Assembly (NCBI GenBank): GCA_003290165.1
Contig: QNQO01008300.1
Location: 62,001 to 126,000 of the forward strand
DNA from: Berberis thunbergii
Taxonomy: Eukaryota > Streptophyta > Magnoliopsida > Ranunculales > Berberidaceae
DNA: 64,000 nucleotides
Direction of reading: 5' to 3'
The notes under the pieces were generated by a model. That model was not told the DNA's origin, made no database searches, and was given only the letters and a program-made list of their open reading frames with translations. The position numbers and the translations under genes are program-made. Below are positions 33,275 to 46,122 of the stretch, piece by piece (position 1 is the first letter of the stretch; every line of letters starts with the position of its first letter).

Positions 33275-33619
33275 ACAGCCTGTTTGTGAGATGGCTTTCC
33301 TCTTTCGACCCCCTTTCTTTCCCTTTGTTGGCTCGAGCTCGGGCTCGGGCTCTTCCTTCTTATTCTCTGTTTCCCTAGAACACATCGAATTAAATTAATA
33401 AAAAAAACATTAATTGACTTCATAAACTAGACTCCAAAATGAACAAATGGGTATCTGAAAATTTACAAATGTTATGTCATCCATTTTTTCCAGCAGGAAT
33501 TGAGTGTACAACTGAGTTTGCGTAAGAAGCTCGTCTTATTTCGAGAAGTGGGTATCGTTCAAAACCACCCCATTCGCGCTCTCTTCCGCCATAACCTCCC
33601 CACGAGCTCAGTGTTCTTC
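33275..33619 (-). pseudogene. captured DDM1 (SNF2 chromatin remodeller) N-terminal exons
   Basis: Two exon-like blocks. At 33619-33467: ESANGVVLNDTHFSK, stop, DELLTQTQLYTQFLLEKMDD then IT, ending at a GTAAAT donor. At 33374-33275 (acceptor TCTAG, donor GTAAG): ETENKKEEPEPELEPTKGKK then GGRKRKAISQ. These match in order the region before the helicase domain of DDM1/LSH (LDELLTQTQLY, FLLEKM-DIT, GRGRKRKAxSQ). DDM1 is the nucleosome remodeller that keeps transposons, CACTA elements included, methylated and silent. The Leu expected before DELLTQ is TAA here and the frame between the exons is shifted, so no protein is possible. The ATPase domains are absent. Confidence 0.85.
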
Positions 33620-34197
33620 CTACAATGATTTGAGAAAAAACAATGATAATGTGAATTAGAGTGGTGACTCAAGTGAAAGATTAAACTAGAACAAAAAATA
33701 ACCAAAAATATATTAAAAAAAAGAACTAATTCCAAACACAACAAATCTTACATTTCCATGATTCTTCCTAAGATCTAAAAACTCAAAGATATATGCATGC
33801 CATGGCTCCAAATACACAACAAATGCACCTAAACATATCATGAACAAAACAAAAGCTAATAAGGCAAACATTGCAAACAAACTGAATTTTACTACATATC
33901 AAAAGCAAAGAAAAGCACCACATTATCTTTCCTCTTGCCTCCCCCTTGCTAGATTTCCCCATCTCGGAAGAGAAGCGAAGACGATCGAAACGAAAATAGA
34001 GAAAGGGAGCTGCAAGGTGAAAACCCTAGTTTTTCCCCAATTTTCTTCGCCAAATCTGCTCTCCTCACCACTGTGTTTTTCCCCCAATTTTTTTCACCAA
34101 AGCGCAGTCTCCTCTCCCATGTCTGCTTTTTCCCCAAATTTTTTCGCCAAAGCGCCAAACAGCTCCCTCCAATTAAAGCGCAAAATTATTTTTTGTA

Positions 34198-34352
34198 ACT
34201 ACGGTTTTAAACCGTGGGCAGCTATAGCCACAGTTTTAAATCGTTGCAACTTTTTTGGTGTATTGCTTTTAGCCACGGTTTTAAAGCATTGGCCGTTATA
34301 GCCACGGTTTTTAGCCGTGTCAATTAAACCAACGGTTTAGAGTCGTGGCCAC
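34198..34352. repeat. CACTA right subterminal repeats
   Basis: About five copies of the same AGCCACGGTTTTAAACCGTGG-like motif found at the left end of this element, ending about 35 bp before the right terminus. Confidence 0.78.
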
Positions 34353-34389
34353 CTCCCTGTAGCTAAATTGGCCTTTTGGTGTAGTGACA

Positions 34390-35531
34390 CACCCATAAAA
34401 CTTTGAAGGCATCATGCAAAATCATAGAGAAAATGCAAATGAATTCGCAGTCGCGAATCCATAGGGATCCGGAGCATAAAGTGTCACAAACAGTGATATC
34501 CAGCAAATGACTCTTGCCTACACCTAAAAAAGGACATCCTAAGTCAGGTGTCAAATTAGAAGATAGAATATGTTGCACAATAGGATATTCAAAACTAAAA
34601 TTATCCCTAAAAATAAGGGATCCACATGGGTAGACTCAATCAATGTGAAAGAGATGCAAATAGGTATGTTTATATATATATCGGGTGGTATAGGCTCCTC
34701 ATAACAAATTGAATTGCATAAAGATGATGAACTAGACAACTCAACAACACCCCGAAACCTGGAATCAACACTACTTATGGCATGTAGTCTCTCATTAGAT
34801 GTGTCTTTCGATAATGCCCTAACTATTTATTGAACAATGGGGTCATTTGTATCGTGAAAATAGTCGAGGCAGGACTCCAAACAATATTTAGAATCAAACT
34901 TCATGTGGGAGTCACTAAGAAGGCATCTGTCAAATGGGTCAACATGAAAATATGGGGAAGGGGATGGGTTAGGAATCAAAGTTGTTTCAATCACATTATC
35001 CTCAAAAACATCATCTAACTCAAGTTTCAATGTGCTACCAATTATGAATTGACCCTCTGGGTTTTGAACAGGGTGACTAGGAACTCTTCCTAGCTCTCAG
35101 TGAATGCCCGAGTAATATGACTGTTATCTCAAGTCTATTGATGGCTTCAGATTGGTTGAGTCGTGGCTTTTAACTCTAATATAGCCTGAAAATCGTGTTC
35201 ACGCATTCGTTCTGTGCGCTGCATAAAACAGTAAATCATTTCCTCTAACCTGGTGTGTTGGTTTGTGGAACTTGGTTAAATTGAAGCATAACATGACTAG
35301 GGTTTGAGGAGCCTAGGAGAAAAATGTCCCCCTTGTTGTGAGCCATGAGCTTGGGAGAGATTTGGATAATTGCTGAAACCATGGTTGTAATAGTCGGATT
35401 GTGGATTATAACTAGGTCGCCAAATAACATTAAAAGAATGGACTTGCTCAGCAAAATATTCAGGATAATCATATTACAAATCACAATCAACTGTGGAATG
35501 ATTAGGACTCGAACATGCAACTCAAACCTCA
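34390..35531. other. retrotransposon-like non-coding or decayed sequence
   Basis: Continues the host DNA split by the CACTA insertion. Minus-strand frames (for example MKLELDDVFEDNVIETTLIP at 34971-35030) have the look of decayed retroelement leader or gag sequence, but I recognise no domain. Confidence 0.35.
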
Positions 35532-35539
35532 GATGAAAC

Positions 35540-36626
35540 TAGGGCTTGGCAATTCAGACCCAAAAATTGGACCGAATCGAAAACCAGACCGATCGGGCCG
35601 ATTTGGGTCGGTTTTAAATAGTATTTCTAATATTCAGTCCCAAACTTGGACTGGACCAGAATTTTTGGTTCGGGCTGGATCCCAATTCCTAGAGCCCGCC
35701 AATTAACGGTCCAGCCCGAACATTTAAAGCCATAAGTAATTACAAAGTCATTTTTAATTCTCTCTCTCCAAACCTTCCGTTTTTCATTAAGATCCCATTT
35801 TTACAATATCTTTCTCTCCCTCTCCAACTTGATCTCATCTGTTCTTAAGCATTTGAACAAATAGTTGAAGTTTATCTCAAGTTTCTAGTTCATCTATCTC
35901 ATGGAGGTGTGGTGTGTGGTTGCTTTCAAATCATAGTGTTCAGCAGATGACAATTATTGAAGATTAGATTCTCAAGTCCTTTCAAGAACCAAAAGGTGGA
36001 TTTGGATGTTTCGTGTTGTTGAACATCTCTATATATTTTTTCACAAATACTGTTCTCGTCAACTAAAATTTTTCCGTTCTTCTCCTCCATTGAGAGCAAA
36101 CTTTCTTTTTTGTAGTTGGTATTGGGAGCCAAAAAGGAAGGTGAGAAGAGTGGTTATAAAGGATTAATTCGAATCCACCTTATTCTCCTCCATGGAGACA
36201 CTCATAGTTGGCAAGATATTGTTGGGGTTTGGGGTGAATTGATTTTCAGAGTTTGGGACAGGGGGGGGGGAGGTTAAGAGTTGATGTTGGTGGTGATGTT
36301 GATGTTGTCCTGATGATGATGGTGTCTTGGTGGTGATGTTGATGTTGATGTTGTCATGATGATGGAAAAAGTGATGTGTCATGTTGTGATGATGATTCCT
36401 AAGGACAAAAAGGACTCTCCGCCATCCTTGAAATTTGACTGTTGGCTGAAGAAACAACTGGGCTCAACAAAACAAAGTGGATGTGACTGAGACCGGCTTG
36501 GACTGTAGTATCGGTTAACCGGCCCATCCGATCCAGTTTTGGTTCCATAAAATTAAAATTTTATAGGCCCGGTCAAGTTTTCGATTTTGGCTGTTTGGGC
36601 CAATTAACCGAACCGACCCAACCCTA
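35540..36626. mobile_element. hAT element, 1087 bp, TSD GATGAAAC
   Basis: Starts TAGGGCTTGGCAATTC and ends GACCCAACCCTA, flanked by a perfect 8-bp duplication GATGAAAC (35532-35539 and 36627-36634). Subterminal repeats are GACCGA/CGGGCC types. Inside, minus-strand frames at 36164-36457 (His/Asn-rich, NHHHNMTHHFFHHHDN) and 35926-36132 (ICEKIYRDVQQHETSKSTFW) look more gene-like than the rest and could be a captured fragment. No hAT transposase is recognised. Confidence 0.85.
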
Positions 36627-36634
36627 GATGAAAC

Positions 36635-37706
36635 ACTAGTGGGAGGTAGGGGTTGATTCAAATTCATAATTGCATCTATTTTTTGAGCCATAGTCATAAA
36701 ACTGCTTCTAGCTTCAAGGTAGAAGGGGAGAAGTAACCCCGAAAGGTTTTTCCCTCATCCATCTCCTTAATTTAGGGTTTTATCTTTTAATTTTTTTCTA
36801 TATGCAAGCCTAACCTCTATATGAACATGATCTAAATCTACAAAAATAAAAACAATGGAACCCTAAACGACACCAAAATGATACGCAAACAATGAATAAC
36901 AGACGACCTTAGAGTTTTGTTACTAATGCAGGGCTGAATTTCGATTCAATTTACCAAACCGTGCAAGCACACTAATTTCCTATCAATCCGCCACTATAGA
37001 ATTTCTCTTACCTCTTTTTTTCACTTTCTAGCTCAAAGTGAAGTGCCAATTCAAGAACTATTTTGGATAGGATATGTTCCTTTACATGACTACTTTAAGC
37101 TTTCAAACTTCCAAAGAGGGACCCTATGAGCATCAAAATATCCTAGACAATTATCTTGCTATAAATCTTAAATAGTGAAGGCTTAGGTTCATGACCCTAA
37201 ATAGATGGTAGTTAACCTATCCACGTCGCAGGGCATCAAAGTTGCAAATCAATCCTACACAGTTCAAATTTGCATGCAATACTACCTAAACCTACCAAAC
37301 ACAAGTGATCACAACAGAAACCGCGTGCAGTTGCTATGGGGAGAAGTTACTTCCAGCGTGAACTTCTTTCGGGGTTACATGCAATGTTAGCTAGAAGTCG
37401 AGTTGTCGTTGATCAGAAGCATTGTCCACTTAACAGCTCGCCAATTTCTGAGGGTATCCACGCAAATCGCAATCTGAAAAGGAAGATTTACAAGGTATAT
37501 TTATTTATTTATTTGCTATTTTCCTTTCAATTTGTGTTTCACGACGTCCCCTTTTCACTTCGTTCCCACTTGAGCTCCTACGTGTATGATTGCCTGCAAA
37601 ACAAATACAAAGATGATTAAACTCAACCTGTAAATAAATAAAACAAATAAGCAAGCGACTCCTAACACCGTTTCTAAGAAGAATTATACCTAATCTATAA
37701 ACTAGG
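36635..37706. other. no recognised gene
   Basis: Host or retroelement-derived sequence between two hAT pieces. ACCGTGCAAGCACACTAA near 36958 resembles repeats seen around 20530. Nothing coding is supported. Confidence 0.35.
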
Positions 37707-37850
37707 GGTGGGCACAGGATGGGATGGGATGGGACGAGATGGACCCATCCCGTTCATTCTAGATCGAGACGGAACGAGATGGGAAAGACCCCATCCCGAC
37801 CTCATCTCATCCCAAACGGGTTCAGGACGGGATGGGATCAGCGTGCTCTA
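37707..37850. mobile_element. hAT end fragment (same family as 3597-4735)
   Basis: Starts TAGGGGTGGGCACAGGATGGG and matches, in reverse, the right end of the hAT element at 3597-4735 through GGGATCAGCGTGCT. The other end was not found. The AT-rich ATAATCTGA-type short repeats that follow (about 37920-38110) separate it from the Copia element. Confidence 0.6.
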
Positions 37851-38116
37851 TTTGTTGTCAAGTTTTTTGATAATCTAATAGGTATAAAACAATAAATTAC
37901 TGCTGGAAACATAATATGTTGGTACAATGGTACATATGCTGGAAACATAATCTACTGGATGAGCATAATCAGCTGGAATATAATCTGAGCATAATCTGAT
38001 TACATAATATGAATATAATCTGATTATATAATCAGAACATAATCCTTCAATATAATCAGATTATATAATCTGAGCTGTAACATATAATCATAATCTACTA
38101 GAACATATTCATAATC

Positions 38117-38494
38117 TCCCTTGTGCTTCGTCACGAACGCCAGCAAGAGATCTCTACAGGAAAATTCAACATACTTGATGCTGCAGCTTTTGTCATGCGG
38201 AATATTGAACCCAAAGGCAACATTGACAAGTCGGGAGTGCCCCGAAAGCACTTTAATCCCGACGTCAAGTGTGGAACATGTGACAGGGTAGGTCATACTA
38301 CTGCTGACTGTCGTTCTCATCTCTCTTGTGATTATTGTGGATTGAAATCTCACACTATTGACAATTGTTGGAAATTTAAGAGAGTCGATCATACTAAACA
38401 ACGACGTTTTCAAAAAGATCGTCCCAGGGACAATAATGTGTCTACTTCTTCTGATGTGCAGTCATCCAATAATTTTCCATTCACTTTCGAGTAG
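38117..38494 (+). pseudogene. Copia gag C-terminal part with two zinc knuckles
   Basis: Reads RHERQQEISTGKFNILDAAA, then two CCHC-like knuckles, CGTCDRVGHTTADC and CDYCGLKSHTIDNC, which in gag bind element RNA. The N-terminal capsid part is absent. A stop follows in FTFE, before the protease. Confidence 0.8.
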
Positions 38495-38543
38495 TGCAAG
38501 CAAATCATGGCATTGATCCACAACAAGTCCAAGGCTCACAATA

Positions 38544-40336
38544 TTGATAATGTCATTTCTATTACTGACAGGTAAAGTACTCTCTTTCAAATCTCATGGC
38601 TCTTGTTCATCACGGATCCTTGATAGTGGCGCGACTAATCAAATAGTTTATAACCCTCATTTACTCACCTCTTCCAAACCTATCCACAATCGAACCGTTG
38701 AGTTTCCTGATGGTACACTTGCTATTGTTACACACATTGGCACCATGACATTCTCTTCTATTTTTACCTTGCATGATGTTCTGTGTGTTCCCTCTTTTAA
38801 TCTTAATTTAATTTTCATTAGCAAACTCACAAAACATATCCTTTTTCTCACCATTTTTTTCAACAATTATTGTCCGATACAGGACCTTCGTTCGGGGAAA
38901 ATGATTGGGACGACAACTGAGTTTGATGGTTTGTACTATCTAAACAGCACCACCACAACTTCCACCACTTGTCACATCACTCAAGACAACAACCATGTGT
39001 TATGGCACAATCGCCAAGGTCACATTTCAAATAAAAATCTTCATCTCCTTCCTGTGTCTTTTCGTGATGCTAGTACTTGTGTTTCCAATAAATGTGTTAT
39101 TTGTCCTTTGGCCAAACAAACTAGAAATAAATTTCCTTTATCTCATATTTCGAGTACTGCTTCGTTTTCCTTATTACATGTTCACATTTGGGGAGGATAT
39201 CACGTTGCTTCCCTTTCTGGAGCGCATTATTTTCTCACCATTGTTGATGATTATAAACGATGTACTTGGATTTATCTCATTAAACACAAGTCTGACACAC
39301 GCACACTCTTAATTTCTTTCATTAATTATGTTGAAAACCAATTTTCTTCCAAAATTCAAACTATTCGCAGTGATAATGGACTTGAATTTTTTCTCACTGA
39401 TTTTTATGCTTCAAAAGGCATTACCCATGAAACTTCTTGTGTCTCTACCCTTAACAAAATGGGGTGGCAGAACGCAAATATAGACATCTTTTAAATGTCG
39501 CTCGTGCTCTTTTGTTTCAAGCACATCTCCCTAAATATTTTTGGGGAGAAGCAATTCTGACCGCTGCCTATCTTATTAATCGCACACCGTCCTCTGTTCT
39601 AAAAAGCAAAATGCCTTTTGAGCTTCTCTTTAACAAACAACCTAACTATTCTCACCTTCGAGTTTTTGGTTGTCTATGTTTCACTTCCACACATGCCCAA
39701 TGCCCTAGCAAATTTGATGCTCGTTCTAGTCAATGTGTCTTTTTTGGATACCCTCACGGGCAAAAAGGATACAAAGTGTATGATCTCACTCACAAACAGA
39801 TCATTGTTTCTCATGATGTCATCTACTTTTCCTTATTTTCTGACAAAATGCACCAACACCTCACTGACCGATCTGACACACTTCCCCGACCGGCCACTCA
39901 TGTTCCACTTTTTGATCCTCCAACAGTGCCTTTCTCTAACCAGTTGGACCACTCCCACCGACCGGTCGCCCAATCCGATATCACAGTCACCGCTCGAGCG
40001 GAAACCCAAACCCAAGCGGATCGACCCCATGCCCTTGTTCCACCCTTAGAAGACCCTCCCCTACCACCTCTCCCACCTCGCATCTCCACTCGTGCTACCC
40101 ATGCACCATCTTATCTTCAACAATATCATCTTGATGCTCAATTGTCTTCCCGGCCGTCTCACTCATCTGCTTCGAACGTTGGGCCTTCTACAGGTATTGT
40201 TTACCCCCTTTCTGATTTTCTTTCCTATGACCATTTATCCACCTCTCACAAGGCTTACACCACTTCCCTTTCTTTAGTCAAAGAACCCACTAGTTTTATG
40301 CAGGCTATGCAGGATCCAAAGTGCGTCAAGCCATGA
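38544..40336 (+). pseudogene. Copia protease-integrase, frameshifted
   Basis: The protease active site is ILDSGATNQIVYN. The GAG-pre-integrase zinc site is HNRQGHIS...CVICPLAKQ. The integrase core has the VDDYKRCTW Asp region and IRSDNGLEF. A shift near 39464-39494 moves the frame, and the rest ([40 protein letters not shown]) continues in the next frame to a Pro-rich linker. The first integrase Asp is replaced (HVHIWGG where HTDIWGP is usual). Not functional. Confidence 0.85.
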
Positions 40337-41720
40337 GATTGATGCTTTAGAAACCAATAACACTTGGACTCTCCAACCTCTTCCTCCTGGCAAGCATCCG
40401 GTTGGTTGTAAATGGGTCTATAAGATCAAACTTAATCCAGATGGTAGTGTTAAGCGCCACAAAACCCGTCTTGTAGCTAAAGGATACAATCAAGTTGAAG
40501 GTATTGATTACAAAGAGACATTTGCTCCTGTTGCTAAATTGACTATTGTTCGTATTCTCCTTGCTCTTGCAGCCACACAGAATTGGCATTTATGTCAACA
40601 ATGTTTTTTTTATGGTGATCTTTTTGAGGATGTGTACATGAGTCTTCCTCCTGGATTCGGCCGAAAGAGGGAGACTCGAGTATGCAAGTTGAACAAGTCC
40701 TTATATGGTCTCAAGAAAGCATCAAGACAATGGTTCCTTAAGTTATCCTCTGCTCTCATATCAGCCGGCTACAATCAATCTAAGGTTGATTACTCATTAT
40801 TCGTCCGATCCAAGGGTAACAGCTTTATTGCGATTCTCGTATATGTTGATGATGTAATATTGGCAGGTAATGATCTCCAATACATTGAAGAAACAAAGAA
40901 ATTTCTAGTTGCAAAGTTCAAGCTCAAAGATTTAGGAAAACTGAAATATTTCCTTGGCATTGAAGTCGCGAGGTCGTCTAAAGGGATTGCTTTATCTCAA
41001 TGAAAAATATGCACTTGAAATATTAAAGGAGACAAGATATCTTGGAGCAAAGCCTTCATGTTATCCTATGGATCAAAACTTGGTACTCACACAGGATGAT
41101 GAAGATTTACTACCAAATCCCGCAACATACCGTAGACTTGTTGGAAGGTTGATATACTTAACGATTACAAGACCAGATTTAGTTTATTCAGTACATGTCC
41201 TAAGTCAATTTATGGACAAGCCTAAAATACCACATTTGGATGTTGCACACAGGGTCTTGAGGTATATCAAGGCTTCACCATGACAGAGTATTTTTTTCTA
41301 TTCCACCAACTCATTACAATTGAAAGCTTATTGTGATGCAGATTGGGCTAGATGTAGAGATACTATGAGATCCATTACAGGTTATTGTGTCATACTTGGC
41401 GATATACCAATTTCTTGAAAAGCTAAGAAAAAACTACAGTAGCAAGATCTACAGCTGAAGCAGAATATATGGCCAATGGTCATGGCTTCTACATGTTGTG
41501 AGTTAATCTGGTTGAGGTACATTCTTAATGATTTGCACATTAATCACTCTCAGGCAGCTCTCTTGTTTGTGACAACAAGGTTGCACTCCATATTGTATCT
41601 AATCCGATTTTTCATGAGCGAACGAAGCATATAGAGATTGATTGTCATTTGATTAGAGAAAACATACAATAGGGCACTATTCAGACTGAGCATGTTGGAA
41701 CGCTGCATCAACGAGCAGAT
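40337..41720 (+). pseudogene. Copia reverse transcriptase-RNase H, broken
   Basis: RT begins around [20 protein letters not shown] and [16 protein letters not shown]. The first catalytic block reads [11 protein letters not shown] where QLDVNNAFLHGDL is usual, so the Asp is lost; [10 protein letters not shown] is kept. A frameshift at about 40970-41003 leads into LGAKPSCYPMD, YRRLVGRLIYL and TRPDLVYSVHVLSQFM. RNase H survives as AYCDADWA (about 41325) and STAEAEYMA (about 41453), with several stops. Confidence 0.85.
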
Positions 41721-41809
41721 TTGTTCACTAAAGCTTTGAGCACATATCAATTTGATCATCTTCTTACCAAGTTGGGTATTACAAACATATACTCCAACTT
41801 GAGGGGGAG

Positions 41810-42030
41810 TGTTAAAGAATAAAAGTCTACCTATATTACACAATAGGAAAGTATTACAGAATATAATATGTTAAGGAAGTCAGAATACAATAAGAAGTCT
41901 TAGATTTCCTATCTCTACAAGATTAGGTCATAGAATAGAAGTCTTAGGTTTCCTATCCCTACAAGATTAAGCTTGTATTCAATCTATAAATTACAAAAAT
42001 ATTTTCAATAGAATTATTTTCAAATACAAA
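41810..42030 (+). repeat. Copia 3' LTR
   Basis: Begins TGTTAAAGAATAAAAG right after the polypurine tract GAGGGGGAG at 41801-41809. Contains two TCTTAG.TTTCCTAT repeats. It ends near 42028 (TACA) or a little later; the exact end cannot be fixed without its partner. Confidence 0.6.
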
Positions 42031-42329
42031 GTTGGGAAAACACTTACTAGTTGGGACCTGATCACATTCTGTGAACTCTGACACTTCAAGTTTGCTAATC
42101 CAAATCACTTGAATTTGTTTGGCTACAATAATAAACAATATATTACCATTTTTTTAAAATAAAACAGCAGGTCAATATATTAGAGACTCACAAAGGATAC
42201 CGGGTACCTCCTTAATGTTCACATAGAGATACCCAATTAGAAATATCTTTTAAAATACCAGTTATAATCCCCCACAGGCCACAACACAATGACCATTTTG
42301 ATTTCAGTATAATGTTCAACACTTATTTA

Positions 42330-42945
42330 AATATAACGCTGAAGATTCTCTTATTCCTTTGACGCCAAATTACCCAAAGAGTAGTTGGAAACCTAAGTCC
42401 GATAACCAACACTAAAGTTTCCGGGCATTCCACTAACCCATCCATTGCTACACTCTGTTCCCCAATGGCGTTGCTCCTCTACTCTGGCTAATTAGACTAC
42501 CCCACACTGATTTTTTTATTAGGCACGCTCGATAAACAAGTGATTGGTTGACTCTTCCTGTGCACCACAAAAGACAGCAATTTGCCAGTGCATGCCACTT
42601 TTCATCAAGTTATCAAGTGTTCAGAGTTCTCTCATAAATTATTGGCCACCAAAAAAAGGGTCGTTGGGGATGCCTGCGAAGTGGAGAAGATTTGACTATT
42701 ACCATTGTCACATGGACTAATGTTATTAGTAGCAACAATGAACTTGTAAGTTGCCTTGACTCAGAAAATCTTAGTTTTGCTATCCCAAATCCACTTGTCT
42801 TCGTCAGAGTTCATCACCATCAAACTTAGCACTTTAGCCGATGCTGCTGCATCAGAGAAGCAACCTTCTGGATTCTCAATCATTAAAATGTATTTTAATT
42901 TATTCCAACGTAATTTTCCACCCAACACCCTAAAAGACTCGCACA
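42330..42945 (-). pseudogene. LINE zf-RVT region relic
   Basis: Minus-strand frames read GGKLRWNKLKYILM, DKWIWDSKTKIF, VKATYKFIV, later VFCGAQEESTNHLFIERA and LRFPTTLWVIW. This is the usual order of the zinc-binding domain downstream of plant LINE reverse transcriptase (DxWxW...VKSAYxLL, CxxCGxxEESxxHLFFxC, xxWxxIW). Several stops; dead. Confidence 0.6.
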
Positions 42946-43067
42946 AAAAAAATTGAAGGGCTATTCTTTCTTTTCAAAATTCTTGACAAAAATACGTTTA
43001 GCAATATTTTCTTTTTACTTGTAATGTCTTAATTCAAAATTAATAAAGAAACAATAGTATGAAATTA

Positions 43068-44543
<1,476 letters not shown>

Positions 44544-45145
44544 CTGGAGCAAAAAATAAGCATCAGAATCTTCTCGTAGCGGCATGGAATCGTTTGTTGA
44601 GCCCATAGCTCAAGTGATTGAGGTGTTGCATCCTATCATACCAGTATCGATCCTAGTGCAGCACTCGTGCAAAACGAAAAATAAAAGTTGACTTATTGCA
44701 TATTCACTGGTATAGGTATATCATGATAAGGTAATTGTGGAAACACTTTCTTTTCTATCAACTCCCATTTTAATTAATAAAACTATTATAAAAGGTAAAC
44801 AGCCATCACAAAACCGATATGAACTGTAAAACGTCCATAATTCTTCATCACAATTCTTTCTTTTTTCATCCTGCATTTGACTGTCATTAATTGGCTTAAT
44901 GGTTTCCCACTATTGTTCAACTGAAACTGTTTTTACTATTTTTCGATAACTGCTTGGTCAAGTTCTTGGCATACTTCTATGATTTTTCATCTCATGTTGA
45001 ATTTTCTAAACGCCCTTTAGACTAAACTCTATTCACATATAACCAAATAAGAACATTGCCCTACCCATCAATGACTTCTCTTGAAACCAAGAAAATCAAG
45101 ACCAGACAAAAAAAATCGCAAATGAGTTCATGTTGCAAAACATAC

Positions 45146-45586
45146 CAGGTAGAACATCATCAAAAGAAGTGAAATTCCCTGAATTAACACCACACCGAGA
45201 TTCCAACTGAGACTGAGCCTCGGATATCAAGTATGAAAAATCTGCCCCTTTGCTCTTCGGATGAACCACGTCAGCAGCTTGACCTTTGGGCTCAACTGAC
45301 GAACTCTCTGAAGTTGTATCAAATTCATCCTCATAACGATCCCAATCGGACGGAAGCATAGATGAAGAACATAGAAATTGAGGCGGTTTCTCCTGGTTTT
45401 GCTTTCCCGGTGGGTTCTTTGAATTTGGATCTGAAGAAACTGCAATTGGTTGGGATTTTGGTTTCTGATGTGGGTGAGTTCTTTAATGTTGGTTCGAATG
45501 AGCCCTCTTTGATCTGGCCAGATATTTTGTGTCCATTGAGAGTAAGGATAAGCTCTTTGAAGGGGTTTTGATTGATTGGTCAGCAA
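45146..45586 (-). pseudogene. captured first exon of an unrecognised plant gene
   Basis: Open on the minus strand through KPKSQPIAVSSDPNSKNPPG, MLPSDWDRYEDEFDTTSESS and PKSKGADFSYLISEAQSQLE to FTSFDDVLP, followed by donor CTG|GTATGT at 45146. The MLPSDWDRYE and PKSKGADFxxLISEAQSQ blocks look conserved, but I cannot attach a name. It has the same orientation as the sulfate transporter fragments and probably belongs to the same capture. Confidence 0.5.
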
Positions 45587-45827
45587 ACTTGTGAGATTGA
45601 ATCAAAGAAAGATTAGAGATATCAATTCTGAATTCAGAAAACGATCTGAGTAGGTAGACCATAAAGAAGAAGAGAGGACTGACCTTGATTGATTGTGCAA
45701 CCTAGACCATAAAAAATGAGAATACCCAAATTGTTTGGAGTCGCTTCAATGGCGATTTCGAGTTGAGAAGCCAAATTGGTAGAGAAGAAGAGATGGTGAG
45801 AGGAAGAGATGGGGAGAGGAAACCTAA
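45587..45827. other. possible 5' leader of the captured gene
   Basis: Purine- and AG-rich sequence upstream of the captured exon on the minus strand, up to the MITE. Nothing else is seen. Confidence 0.3.
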
Positions 45828-46122
45828 GGGTGTGTTTGGTTGCACGGAATCCTATGTCATAAGAATTTATGAGGGGACTATATTTTAGGCTAAATTGATG
45901 TATCATTTCACATCCACCATTTGGTTTTGTGATCAATGGTGGGAATGAAAGTTCCATGAATCCTTGATCCCTATGTTCATGGGACTTCCATTCCCACCAT
46001 TGATCACAAAATCAAATGGTGGTTAAATGGTAGATATGGAGTGATATATCAATTTAGGCTAAAATGTAGGGGTCCCCTCATGAATTTCCATGGCATAGGA
46101 TTCCATGCAACCAAACACACCC
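45828..46122. mobile_element. PIF/Harbinger-like foldback MITE, 295 bp, TSD TAA
   Basis: Begins GGGTGTGTTTGGTTGCA and ends TGCAACCAAACACACCC. The two halves are near-perfect inverted repeats of about 130 bp (both hold CCACCATTTG and TTTTAGGCTAAATTGA), so the whole can fold as one hairpin. It is flanked by TAA on both sides (45825-45827, 46123-46125), the usual Tourist-type duplication. No coding. Confidence 0.85.

Larger units (their letters stand above)
24882..34386. mobile_element. Pack-CACTA: 9.5-kb non-autonomous transposon with captured host exons
   Basis: The left end is CACTACACCAAAAATGG and the right end TTGGCCTTTTGGTGTAGTG, so the inverted termini share CACTACACCAAAA. They are flanked by a 3-bp target duplication ACA (24879-24881 and 34387-34389), as CACTA elements make. 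Both ends carry clusters of an AGCCACGGTTTTAAGCCGTGG-type subterminal repeat. No TNPA- or TNPD-like transposase is seen, so it would depend on a partner in trans. Between the ends lie exons of at least seven unrelated host genes, all on the minus strand and mostly with intact splice sites. Capture of gene fragments is known for CACTA elements in several plants. Confidence 0.88.
38117..42030 (+). mobile_element. decayed 5'-truncated Ty1/copia element
   Basis: Contains, in the Copia order, gag zinc knuckles, protease, integrase, reverse transcriptase and RNase H, then ACTTGAGGGGGAGTG (polypurine tract) and a 3' LTR. The 5' LTR and most of gag are missing. Frameshifts and stops split pol into at least four frames. 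Without the second LTR no age or target duplication can be read. Confidence 0.85.
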
